Notes: a model not told the origin generated them from the sequence alone. A DNA stretch of 14,438 nt from an uncultured Deferribacteraceae bacterium (GCA_947039055.1 CAMQYB010000025.1:1-14438); one strand, 5' to 3'; counted from the first letter of the stretch, positions 1-7,098 are shown. Numbers and translations are program-made.

Positions 1-58
1 ACGATAATCATAGCCATAATCACAACACACGATAATCATAATCACAACACACGATCAG
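1..58. repeat. Short imperfect tandem repeat downstream of radC
   Basis: Two adjacent units, 1-28 and 29-50, begin with ACGATAATCATA and end with ATCACAACAC. The first carries a 6-bp insertion (GCCATA), so the units are 28 and 22 bp. A third unit begins at 51 (ACGAT) and then diverges into the radC stop region. The array runs off the window, so its copy number is unknown. The words ATAATCACAA and ATAATCATA recur in the repeat tract at the opposite end of the window. Confidence 0.7.
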
Positions 59-745
59 CTAAAATTTATTCCTGCTTTCTGATGTTGCTTGAAGAAATGA
101 GTAGTAACTTTCATTCGTTATAATAAGATGATCTATAAGCTCTATTTCAACTGTACTTAATCCGTGTGCAATTCTCTCTGTTAATAACCTATCTTCCTTA
201 GATGGAGAAAGTGTTCCTGACGGATGATTGTGTGCTATTATAACTTTTGACGCTTCAGCGTTCATCGCATTTTTAACAACCTCTCTCACAAATACCTGTA
301 CTTTATCTACCGTTCCTACTGATAACGTATCAATATTCTTAACACCAAATTTAAGGTCTAATGAGATCACAACAAACATCTCTTTACTCTCTAAACCGAT
401 CTTCTTCTGCAAATATGAACATATCTTTTGTGGAGTATCTATAACCATCTTAATCGCTGTGCTATGCTCTATTCTTATATTAAACTCATGAATTAACTTG
501 AAAAACATCTCAGTCTCACTACCTACCCCTTCAATATGTTTTAAACTACTACTAAATATATTTTTAAGGGGCATAACATTATCTATCATATCCTTTGCCA
601 TCGGCTTAACATCTTTATATTTTATTACATAACAAAGCAGTAACTCTAAAATTTCATAATCTTGAAGAGATTCAGCAGATTCTTCAAATCTCTTTTTAAG
701 TCTCGATCTATGACCCAAATACCGCTTCTTTACATCAGAAGACAT
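59..745 (-). CDS. radC: RadC family protein (JAB/MPN domain, DUF2466)
   Basis: This 228-aa protein has the usual RadC architecture. The N-terminal part (about residues 10-85) carries GHRSRLKKRF and a helix-hairpin-helix-like EGVGS segment. The C-terminal JAB/MPN metalloprotease-like domain (about 105-225) has HNHPSG at 172-177 and a downstream Asp at 185, completing the HxH...D zinc-binding pattern. Homologues were historically tied to DNA repair, but that role is disputed and the biochemical activity is unknown. The reading frame can be extended to a GTG at 754, but that codon lies inside the Shine-Dalgarno AGGAGG. The ATG at 745, 8 nt after that site, is the better start. The gene is transcribed away from the metal transporter operon and is full length. 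Confidence 0.93.
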   Translation of the reverse strand: MSSDVKKRYLGHRSRLKKRFEESAESLQDYEILELLLCYVIKYKDVKPMAKDMIDNVMPLKNIFSSSLKHIEGVGSETEMFFKLIHEFNIRIEHSTAIKMVIDTPQKICSYLQKKIGLESKEMFVVISLDLKFGVKNIDTLSVGTVDKVQVFVREVVKNAMNAEASKVIIAHNHPSGTLSPSKEDRLLTERIAHGLSTVEIELIDHLIITNESYYSFLQATSESRNKF

Positions 746-753
746 CTCAAACA

Positions 754-759
754 CCTCCT
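754..759 (-). promoter_or_regulatory. Ribosome binding site that fixes the radC start
   Basis: On the minus strand a perfect AGGAGG lies 8 nt upstream of the ATG at 745. The upstream in-frame GTG (752-754) overlaps this site and cannot be the start used with it. Confidence 0.8.
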
Positions 760-802
760 ATAAAATCTCATCTTATACCAAATATTATTTTAAGCATATA
801 GT

Positions 803-831
803 TTTATATAGCAATAATCGGTTTTACTCAA
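803..831 (-). promoter_or_regulatory. Candidate sigma-70-type promoter for radC
   Basis: On the minus strand TTGAGT (plus-strand positions 826-831) and TATAAA (803-808) are separated by exactly 17 bp. This lies about 58 bp upstream of the radC ATG. The match is good, but the region is so AT-rich that chance matches are common. Confidence 0.45.
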
Positions 832-966
832 TACATTCTTACCCACTTATACAAATACTGCAAAACATTGTTGTATATAGTAAAAATCATATATATTAAA
901 TTCAAAATATAATTACTCATCTTTTTATCGCCTATATTTTGAACAGTTTTAGACAAACCTCACGAT

Positions 967-980
967 GTGATAGCTATCAC
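967..980. promoter_or_regulatory. Palindromic operator candidate, CRP/FNR-like
   Basis: GTGATAGCTATCAC is a perfect 14-bp palindrome without a loop. With its flanks it reads TGTGA-N6-TCACT, one base from the CRP half-site pair TGTGA-N6-TCACA. It lies in the intergenic region shared by radC and the metal transporter operon, about 120 bp upstream of the predicted transporter transcription start. It could serve either gene. A T-run follows it on the plus strand, but a loopless stem is a poor terminator. An operator for a CRP/FNR-family dimer is the simplest reading, and which regulator binds is unknown. Confidence 0.5.
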
Positions 981-1052
981 TTTTTTAATCAAACCAATTC
1001 TTATCTATCAACGCCAACATTTTTGAGTAAATAATTTCTTATGTATCAATAA

Positions 1053-1080
1053 TTAACTTTGCTTAAGATGAAAATATAAG
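1053..1080 (+). promoter_or_regulatory. Weak candidate promoter for the metal transporter operon
   Basis: TTAACT (1053-1058) and TATAAG (1075-1080) are spaced by 16 bp and would start transcription near 1087, just upstream of the ATG at 1102. The -35 match is poor. Apart from the radC promoter, the palindrome at 967-980 and a 7-bp inverted repeat (TATACAA 848-854, TTGTATA 871-877), I see nothing else in the 356-bp gap. Confidence 0.3.
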
Positions 1081-1101
1081 ACTTGAAATTGTTGTTGTAA
1101 A

Positions 1102-2058
1102 ATGATACAGTATCAGACTATGTTTGACTATAAATACGTATATAAAAGTATAATTTGCATCGCTTTTTTTGTGTTTACAATAAGTTGCAGTACAAACAGC
1201 ACAGCAACAAAAAAGCACAAAATAGCTGTAACTAACGATATCACAAAATCAATTGTGATCAATATCGGTGGTGATTTTGTCGATATCGCTTCAACTATAG
1301 CACCAGGGTACGATCCTCATACATATAAAACAAACGAAAATGATATCATAAGAATAGCAGGTTCATCTATATTCTTTTATAACGGAAGTTTTCTTGAAGG
1401 ACAGTTAGCTGAACTGCTTTATAATGGTGATAAAACTGGATATCTAGTATCAACTATGGGCACGATGGTTGATGAAGATCTTATAAAGTCTGATTATAAA
1501 AAAGCTAAATATGATCCTCATTTTTGGCATGACACCAATCTATATATTATCGCAGTAAACAACATCACTAATAATATGATAGCTAAAGCACCGATCAATG
1601 AAAGGCTTTATGCTAAAAACGAAGATATGTATATTACAAAATTAACTAAATTTACAAAAGATATAGATATATTATACAACAGTATTCCTAGAGAGAGAAG
1701 AAAGCTTGCAACTATTCATAAAGGTTTTGAATATTTAGGTAGAAAATATGATTTTGAAACTGTATATCTACAAGATGTTACAACAGCTGATCTTGTTACA
1801 AGTGAGAGTATCCTAGATTTTGTAAATAGCGTTAATAATAAAGGTATCAAACATATATTTATAGAAAGTACAACAAGTAGTGAAATAAAAGAGAAACTTC
1901 AAGATGTTATAAGTAAGTTAAACTTCAATATTGAACTTGTTGAATCTATCTACTCCGATACACTTATTATAGATAAATACGATAACCCAGATTATAATGC
2001 TACTATACTTCATAATGCAAATTTGATAAGTAGCATATTAAACAAAGTGGAACAATAA
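1102..2058 (+). CDS. Metal-binding lipoprotein of an ABC transporter (TroA/ZnuA-like)
   Basis: This is the substrate-binding protein of a manganese, iron or zinc importer (cluster A-I), 318 aa. A lipoprotein signal peptide ends in a lipobox-like FTIS-C with Cys29 as the lipidated residue. Family motifs appear in order: DPHTY (H73), FYNGSFLE, DPHFWHD (H140), TIHKGFEYLGRKY (H206), IFIEST and YSDTL (D286). The four residues H73, H140, H206 and D286 match the TroA-type metal ligands. No long His-rich loop is present, which argues against a typical ZnuA and mildly favours Mn/Fe. Neither the ATG at 1102 nor an in-frame ATG at 1120 has a clear ribosome site. The later start would give a more compact signal peptide. 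The stop codon is directly followed by the ATPase ATG. Confidence 0.9.
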   Translation: MIQYQTMFDYKYVYKSIICIAFFVFTISCSTNSTATKKHKIAVTNDITKSIVINIGGDFVDIASTIAPGYDPHTYKTNENDIIRIAGSSIFFYNGSFLEGQLAELLYNGDKTGYLVSTMGTMVDEDLIKSDYKKAKYDPHFWHDTNLYIIAVNNITNNMIAKAPINERLYAKNEDMYITKLTKFTKDIDILYNSIPRERRKLATIHKGFEYLGRKYDFETVYLQDVTTADLVTSESILDFVNSVNNKGIKHIFIESTTSSEIKEKLQDVISKLNFNIELVESIYSDTLIIDKYDNPDYNATILHNANLISSILNKVEQ

Positions 2059-2844
2059 ATGATTAAAAGAGCTAATACTCAAAGAGACCATATCGAACAA
2101 CTTGGTAGAGCTGTTCATCTTGAAAATGTAACAATAGCGTACAGCAGTGACAATGTTATACTGCAAAACACTAGCCTTGAAGTGAATGGTGGTGCGATGG
2201 TTGCCGTGATGTCTCCTATTGGAAGTGGTAAATCTACTCTACTTAAAACAATATTAGGATTAGTTAAACCTATCACTGGTTATGTGTATGTTTACTCTAG
2301 ACCTGTTGACGTTGTTGAAAAAAATGTCATAGCCATTGTGCCTTTAAAAAAAGAGATCAGTTGGAACTTTCCGATTACTGTGAATGAACTCGTTATGCTT
2401 GGTAGGTATGAGTACTTAAAATATAAATTATTCGCCTCTCAAGAAGATAAAGATATCGTTGCTGATACTTTGAAAAGAATGAGGTTATTTAATAAAAAAA
2501 ATACTATCATTTCTGAGCTATCTGAAAACGATAAACAGAAAGTTATTATAGCAAGAGCTATCGCTCAAGATGCAAGAGTTATGTTATTAGACGAACCATT
2601 GGCGATCAATAGTTCTGATGATAAAAATCTGATAATTAATGTGTTAAAAGAAGAGAATAAAAAAGGTAAAACAATTATTTTGGCACATCATGATGTTATG
2701 AATATTCCTGATATGTTCTCACAAATTATTGTTATAAAAGATAAGAAATTAGTAACTGCTAAAAGTAAAAACAATTCAGCTTCAAAAAATATACCCTTTA
2801 TAAGTGATTCTATATCTCTAAAGGATGTAGATCTCGGTATATAA
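2059..2844 (+). CDS. Metal ABC transporter ATPase with degenerate nucleotide-binding motifs
   Basis: This 261-aa protein aligns along its length with TroB/ZnuC/MntB-type ATPases and should energise the neighbouring permeases. Walker A reads SPIGSGKST (52-60), so the usual first Gly is Ser. The Q-loop reads VPLKKE, with Leu96 in place of the Gln of VPQ. The signature reads LSEND (154-158) instead of LSGGQ, and the D-loop Asp is absent (DEPLAINSS). Walker B VMLLDE (174-179) and the switch His211 are kept. About 18 residues precede the domain and about 30 weakly conserved residues follow it. The reading frame is intact and starts on the base after the lipoprotein stop codon. Loss of several catalytic motifs in an intact gene suggests reduced or altered ATPase activity, or a partner ATPase elsewhere. 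Confidence 0.88.
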   Translation: MIKRANTQRDHIEQLGRAVHLENVTIAYSSDNVILQNTSLEVNGGAMVAVMSPIGSGKSTLLKTILGLVKPITGYVYVYSRPVDVVEKNVIAIVPLKKEISWNFPITVNELVMLGRYEYLKYKLFASQEDKDIVADTLKRMRLFNKKNTIISELSENDKQKVIIARAIAQDARVMLLDEPLAINSSDDKNLIINVLKEENKKGKTIILAHHDVMNIPDMFSQIIVIKDKKLVTAKSKNNSASKNIPFISDSISLKDVDLGI

Positions 2845-2846
2845 CT

Positions 2847-3716
2847 ATGATAGATATTTTAACCACCGATGACTTACTATTAATTATACAACTCTCCGTT
2901 GCCCTAGGAATTGCAACAGCTATCAATGGAGTTATATTCTCTCTTAGAGATGAAACAAGAGTTATCACACTTGTGACTTACTCATCATCAATAGGAAATG
3001 CGTTAGCGTTATTTTTTGTAGGTACTACTGCGTTCTATGTAAATATGCTACTTGCTATACCAATTGTTATACTCATACTTGCTATAAGTAAGGCGATTGA
3101 ATACACTAAAAAAGTTTCTAAAAGCATTGTCACAACAACTATGACAACTGTATCGTTTGCCACAGTTATTGTACTTCTTTCATATATTGACAGAAACTTT
3201 GAGACACATCAAATCAACTTCACAATGTATCTACTTGGAAATATTAGGCTTTTTGAAAGTAAAGAAATTAACCTAATCTTCTATATTTCTATGATTATCG
3301 CAATCTTATCAATTATAAACATTAATAGAATTAAACAAAATATATTCGATAAACATTTTCTTGTAACCAATAACTTAAAATATAATATATTCAACCTTAT
3401 GCTTATTATTCAACTGATTATAACTGTTATTGCAAGTAGTCAAATTGTTGGAATAGTATTTGCACCAGGATTTATAATTTTACCTGTAATTATTATTCAA
3501 TATTTTGTAAAAAGTTTATTACAATTATTTATATTCTCATCACTTTTATCATCTGTTTCTGTCTTTGTTGGAATATACGGATCGTTACTTATGCCACTTT
3601 TTTCAACAGGTGTTGTGATTATATTAACACTAACTATTTTTGTTTTAATCTTGTTAAGCTTTAGATTTCTTATGTATAAGAGGTCGATTAAAAAAAATAT
3701 ATTGAAGGTGACGTAA
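2847..3716 (+). CDS. Metal ABC transporter permease (ABC-3 family, TroC/D-like)
   Basis: This 289-aa, very hydrophobic protein has about eight predicted membrane segments and matches the length of ABC-3 permeases. The late segment SQIVGIVFAPGFIILPVIII corresponds to the family's conserved QxVG...lxxPaa region. The early SHAaLPG-type signature is replaced by TYSSSIGNALALFF. The order after the lipoprotein and ATPase supports the assignment better than any single motif. It probably forms a heterodimeric channel with the next gene product. The start ATG lies 2 nt after the ATPase stop, with no obvious ribosome site, so translational coupling is likely. Confidence 0.85.
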   Translation: MIDILTTDDLLLIIQLSVALGIATAINGVIFSLRDETRVITLVTYSSSIGNALALFFVGTTAFYVNMLLAIPIVILILAISKAIEYTKKVSKSIVTTTMTTVSFATVIVLLSYIDRNFETHQINFTMYLLGNIRLFESKEINLIFYISMIIAILSIININRIKQNIFDKHFLVTNNLKYNIFNLMLIIQLIITVIASSQIVGIVFAPGFIILPVIIIQYFVKSLLQLFIFSSLLSSVSVFVGIYGSLLMPLFSTGVVIILTLTIFVLILLSFRFLMYKRSIKKNILKVT

Positions 3717-3719
3717 GCT

Positions 3720-4838
3720 ATGTTTCTACTAGGTCAACTTGAAATAATATTAATAATAACATTGGCGTTATCGGCTTGCTCTATCGTTGGATCGATACTT
3801 GTTTTTCAAGGAGCACCCTACTCGCCGTCATCAATAGGTAGAATTTCTACTTTTGGGTTTTCAATAGGATTTTTATATTCATCAACATTATCATCTATAC
3901 CGATAATATTATGCTCTATCATAACAATCTTGGTTGTTCAAAAATTGATTAAAAAAATATGTGCAAAAACAACTATATCTGAAGGGGTATTGTATGTACT
4001 TGTATCTATCATATTATTTGCTATAGGTATTGTTATTATGCATATTCAAACTGTGAACAATTTTATAACAACTGATAAAATATTTACGGGAGAACTTGTA
4101 TACACGATCATAAATAGAATTACAATTGGTGGCTACGATTTCGGATCAGTATCGCTATATCTATTTAGTATACTACTTATGATAAATATCGTACTGTTTA
4201 CTCTCAATATTAACGGCTTCAAAATGTTTTTTGTAGATAAGACATATTACTTAGGTGTAAATAACAACACCGAACTTTTAGAGCTCGTTATATCAGTTAT
4301 GGTATCAATCACCGTTGCATCAACTATACAAGTTGCTGGATCATTTATCGTATCATTATTTATATTAGGTATTCCGATGATTACGGTTTATTTTGTTAAA
4401 AGAATATCAACGCTTGCGATATCTGCAATTGCGATATCAACATCGGTTAGTTTCGCAGGATACTCTATTGCAAAAATATTAAATATATCGATCGTTTCTG
4501 TAACTGCTGCGATCATCTCATCACTACTTATACTATCAGCTTTTCTAGCACCTGAAAGAGGAGCTTTAGCTTTGTTTTTAAGTAATCGTAGTGACATCAA
4601 AAATATAATGTTAGATGATCTATTAAGCTATATTTACGAAGCAGGACAGATTAATCAACCAAACCAATATCAAACAATTCCTGGTGACATTTCAGATTAT
4701 CTTAACTGGGATATAAAATACACAGTGAAAATAATTAAACTAGCATCTACAAGAGAGTTGATTTTTAAAGATAAAGGTGGATTTCTTCAACTTACAGCAC
4801 AAGGCTTGAAACAAGTTAATCTTATTAATAACACATAG
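3720..4838 (+). CDS. Metal ABC transporter permease fused to a C-terminal winged-helix domain (TroC/YtgCR-like)
   Basis: This 372-aa protein starts with a hydrophobic ABC-3 permease domain (about 1-282). Its conserved late segment is IQVAGSFIVSLFILGIP, followed by the family's end signature FLAPERGALALFLSNR (275-290). A soluble tail of about 80 residues follows: DDLLSYIYEAGQ (299-310), then DISDYLNW...TVKIIKLASTRELI and the wing-like GGFLQLTAQG (353-362). That order matches a winged helix of the DtxR/MarR type. A comparable fusion is known in Chlamydia YtgC-YtgR, where the tail is released and represses the operon in response to iron. Here the tail is shorter and shows no recognisable DtxR dimerisation or metal-binding domain. 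A ribosome site, AGGTGA, lies 8 nt before the ATG. Regulation by the tail is inferred. Confidence 0.87.
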   Translation: MFLLGQLEIILIITLALSACSIVGSILVFQGAPYSPSSIGRISTFGFSIGFLYSSTLSSIPIILCSIITILVVQKLIKKICAKTTISEGVLYVLVSIILFAIGIVIMHIQTVNNFITTDKIFTGELVYTIINRITIGGYDFGSVSLYLFSILLMINIVLFTLNINGFKMFFVDKTYYLGVNNNTELLELVISVMVSITVASTIQVAGSFIVSLFILGIPMITVYFVKRISTLAISAIAISTSVSFAGYSIAKILNISIVSVTAAIISSLLILSAFLAPERGALALFLSNRSDIKNIMLDDLLSYIYEAGQINQPNQYQTIPGDISDYLNWDIKYTVKIIKLASTRELIFKDKGGFLQLTAQGLKQVNLINNT

Positions 4839-4846
4839 AGGGTATA

Positions 4847-5149
4847 ATGGATAATTTAAAATTAGTTAAAATGGTATCAGGAGAGTTCATGTTAGGTGAG
4901 GAAGAAAATGGCAACCTTAAAGATGTAGCTGTGTTACAAGTTATACCTCAACAAGGTGGAGCTGTGTCACTTACTCTAATACCTATAGGCTTTCCTTTTG
5001 AACAACAATTAACGGCTGCAACAATATCTTGCAGTATGATAATGTATGAAGTAAAAGAAATTCCAACTGAATTAAAAGATAGATATATTGAACTTAAATC
5101 AAATATAAAAATCGCAAGACCTGATCCAAGTGGGAAAGTTATACTGTGA
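4847..5149 (+). CDS. Small conserved-looking protein, possibly Sm-like
   Basis: This 100-aa soluble protein has no signal peptide. The N-terminal pattern KLVKMVSGEFMLGEEENG, then VAVLQVIPQQGG and SLTLIPIGFPFE, suggests a small beta-barrel of the type seen in Sm-like proteins with 'sequence-GE-strand' openings. The C-terminal half is more charged, with IELKSNIKIARPDPSG. I do not recognise a named family, and the Sm-like reading is a hunch from strand pattern only. GAGGG lies 5 nt before the ATG, a good ribosome site. The gene starts 8 nt after the transporter permease and its stop overlaps the Nudix GTG start in GTGA, so it is translated as part of the same operon. Confidence 0.75.
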   Translation: MDNLKLVKMVSGEFMLGEEENGNLKDVAVLQVIPQQGGAVSLTLIPIGFPFEQQLTAATISCSMIMYEVKEIPTELKDRYIELKSNIKIARPDPSGKVIL

Positions 5150-5688
5150 AATCATTTTGGAAATTGATAGATAGTACGATCGCTTTTAAAGATAGAATTC
5201 TATCTATTAATCATAACAAATATCACTTTAGTAAACTTGATGAGTCAATGGTTTTTACAACTATAACTCTTAACGACTGGGTAATAATAGTACCTATTAC
5301 AACGGACGGAAAGTTTATTATTGCAAAACAGTTCAGAGCTGGAACAGATAAAGTTGTACTAGAATTTCCAGGTGGTGCAATAGATCTTAACGAACACCCT
5401 GATACTGCTGCAAAAAGAGAGTTACTAGAAGAAACTGGTGCAACATTTATAGATATCATTAAGGCGTCAACAATTGAACCGAACCCAGCATTACTTAGTA
5501 ATCAGTGCCATGTTTATATAGCAACTGGCTGTGTGATTGAACATAAACAAAACTTAGATAAGTTTGAAGATATAGAACTTGAAATTTATAGTAGAGATGA
5601 ATTAGAGGATATGATTAGAAGTGGTGAGTTTCATCAAGGGATATCGTTAGCTGCATATTCATTATACTTGCTAACCCCTTCTCGTTAG
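5146..5688 (+). CDS. Nudix hydrolase, ADP-ribose pyrophosphatase-like
   Basis: This 180-aa protein has a perfect Nudix box at 77-99: Gly77, five residues, Glu83, seven residues, then RELLEETGA. Mg2+-dependent hydrolysis of a nucleoside diphosphate linked to another group is therefore expected. The segment KQFRAGTDKVVLEFPGG before the box and EPNPALLSNQCHVYIATG after it resemble ADP-ribose/sugar-nucleotide pyrophosphatases. The exact substrate cannot be told from the sequence. The start is a GTG overlapping the previous gene's TGA by 4 nt, with GGGA 10 nt upstream. The following hemW GTG is 8 nt past the stop. Confidence 0.88.
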   Translation: MKSFWKLIDSTIAFKDRILSINHNKYHFSKLDESMVFTTITLNDWVIIVPITTDGKFIIAKQFRAGTDKVVLEFPGGAIDLNEHPDTAAKRELLEETGATFIDIIKASTIEPNPALLSNQCHVYIATGCVIEHKQNLDKFEDIELEIYSRDELEDMIRSGEFHQGISLAAYSLYLLTPSR

Positions 5689-5696
5689 TTGTTATA

Positions 5697-6794
5697 GTGA
5701 GAGGCTTATATATCCATATCCCATTTTGCGAAACAAAATGTCCATACTGTAGTTTCTACTCATATATCGAAAAAGATAAAACCGTTATTGAAAGATATTT
5801 TGACACTTTAATAACTGAGATAAAAACATACAATAACTTATCTTTTGATACAATATATATCGGTGGTGGTACGCCCTCATCAGTCAATCCTAATATACTG
5901 GATACTTTTTTTAACTCACTTTTTAAGTTGATTAAATATAACGGTGAAGAGTTTACGATTGAAGTAAATCCAAACTCTTTCACCAAAAAGTTTATAGATG
6001 TAATTGATAGATACAATATAAACAGAATTTCAATGGGTGTTCAATCCTTTGATAATAATGTTCTTAAACTGTTAGGTAGAAACCATAAGGCAACTGATAT
6101 ATTTAAATCCTTAGAACTGATTGATTTAGATAAATATAGATTAAATTTAGATATGATTTACGATATCCCAACGGTTGAGGATAATATTATTTTTGATACA
6201 TTAGAGAGTATCGTAAAGGTTAATCCATCACATATTTCTGCATATTCGTATCAACATGAGGATACTGGATATCTTGCAAATAATATTAATTTAGATAAAA
6301 CTCTTTTCAGTGATATAGAAAATAAACTACGTGAAAACGGATACGAAAAATATGAAGTATCAAATTTTTCAAAAAAAAGAATGGAATCTAAGCATAATAT
6401 GATATACTGGAATATGAATGAATACATCGGAATCGGTAGTTCAGCATCTTCAATGTATCATACGGATAATAAAATTCGTATAAGGCATACAAATACAGCA
6501 GATATTGAAAAATATATAAACGGTATTGAAACCTCAGATAAAGTTTTTGATGATTACGAAGAGTTAGATATTGAGAAACAGATATCAGAGTCGCTTATAT
6601 TTGGATTGCGTTTAAAAAATGGTATAGATCTAAGTGAAGTTGAAAGAAAGTATACAACAACAATTCCAGAAAGGTTTTTGAAAAATATAGATATATTAAC
6701 ATCGAAAGGATTATTAACATGTCAAAAGAAAAAATTGATTGCAACAGAAAGAGGAGCAGAGGTTTTGGATACATTATCCTTATATCTGTTATGA
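5697..6794 (+). CDS. hemW: Heme chaperone HemW (radical SAM, HemN-like)
   Basis: This 365-aa protein opens with LYIHIPFCETKCPYCSF, holding the radical SAM cluster motif CX3CX2C (Cys11, 15, 18). Phe follows the third Cys by one residue, as in HemW, whereas coproporphyrinogen oxidase HemN has a fourth Cys there. IGGGTPS (55-61), GVQSFD, LLGRNH, DMIYDIP, HNMIYW and GIGSSASS follow in the family order, and a HemN_C-type C-terminal domain ends the protein. HemW binds heme and is thought to deliver it to respiratory proteins. The GTG start at 5697 lacks a clear ribosome site but gives the standard N-terminus. The 3' end overlaps the cytochrome gene by 76 nt in another frame. Confidence 0.93.
   Translation: MRGLYIHIPFCETKCPYCSFYSYIEKDKTVIERYFDTLITEIKTYNNLSFDTIYIGGGTPSSVNPNILDTFFNSLFKLIKYNGEEFTIEVNPNSFTKKFIDVIDRYNINRISMGVQSFDNNVLKLLGRNHKATDIFKSLELIDLDKYRLNLDMIYDIPTVEDNIIFDTLESIVKVNPSHISAYSYQHEDTGYLANNINLDKTLFSDIENKLRENGYEKYEVSNFSKKRMESKHNMIYWNMNEYIGIGSSASSMYHTDNKIRIRHTNTADIEKYINGIETSDKVFDDYEELDIEKQISESLIFGLRLKNGIDLSEVERKYTTTIPERFLKNIDILTSKGLLTCQKKKLIATERGAEVLDTLSLYLL
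6705..6710 (+). promoter_or_regulatory. Ribosome binding site inside hemW for the cytochrome gene
   Basis: AAAGGA lies 8 nt before the ATG at 6719, within the hemW coding sequence. It supports the long, overlapping start over the internal ATG at 6791, which overlaps the hemW stop as ATGA but has no such site. Confidence 0.6.
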
Positions 6795-7072
6795 CTCTTA
6801 TATTTTTTAATTTAAGCACAACAACTGGAATATCTGGGTGCGAAGGTGATTGTATGACTTGTCATGTTGATTTAACAGATAGTAGCGATCATCAATCATT
6901 AAAAACTTGTGTTCATTGTCATGCTGAAAGCAACAAGAAATCATTAGATTTATTTACAGGTGCATCGGTTGAAGGTGGCTGTGGTGCAAGATGTTTTACG
7001 TGTCATGCTGATTGGCCTCAAGATTCTGCACATATCTCACTTGATACATGTTTAAATTGTCATGAAAAATAA
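6719..7072 (+). CDS. Small exported tetraheme c-type cytochrome with internal duplication
   Basis: This 117-aa protein has a basic N-terminus (NRKRSRGF), a hydrophobic segment (about 17-32) acting as Sec signal or membrane anchor, and four CXXCH heme sites: CMTCH 45-49, CVHCH 64-68, CFTCH 92-96 and CLNCH 111-115. The soluble part is a duplication: each half has Gly-Cys, three residues, CXXCH, then DHQSL or AHISL, then the second CXXCH. His58 and His105 occupy matching places and may be distal heme ligands. Extra Cys41 and Cys88 also match each other. A periplasmic electron carrier role is inferred and the partner is unknown. Starting at 6791 instead would destroy the charged n-region, so the long start is preferred. 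Confidence 0.88.
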   Translation: MSKEKIDCNRKRSRGFGYIILISVMTLIFFNLSTTTGISGCEGDCMTCHVDLTDSSDHQSLKTCVHCHAESNKKSLDLFTGASVEGGCGARCFTCHADWPQDSAHISLDTCLNCHEK

Positions 7073-7083
7073 TATTATTAGAA

Positions 7084-7098
7084 AGAGGTACTATCATT
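7084..7098 (+). promoter_or_regulatory. Ribosome site AGAGG and probable ATT start codon of msbA
   Basis: AGAGG (7084-7088) stands 7 nt before ATT at 7096. Reading on in frame gives LKRLWTYFRKHRKFLAIAV, the expected MsbA N-terminus. No ATG, GTG, TTG or CTG occurs in this frame between the ribosome site and the ATG at 7165. Confidence 0.65.

Noticed and set aside
1..58. CRISPR-like array at the left edge
   Set aside because: The units are 22 and 28 bp with no variable spacers between identical repeats and no cas gene nearby. This is a simple tandem repeat.
228..491. Plus-strand open frame inside radC, 87 aa
   Set aside because: It is antisense to the well-conserved JAB domain of radC and shows no ribosome site or recognisable motif.
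967..990. Rho-independent terminator made by the palindrome and following T-run
   Set aside because: The 14-bp palindrome has no loop, so the usable stem is too short. It also lies between divergent gene starts where no transcript is expected to end.
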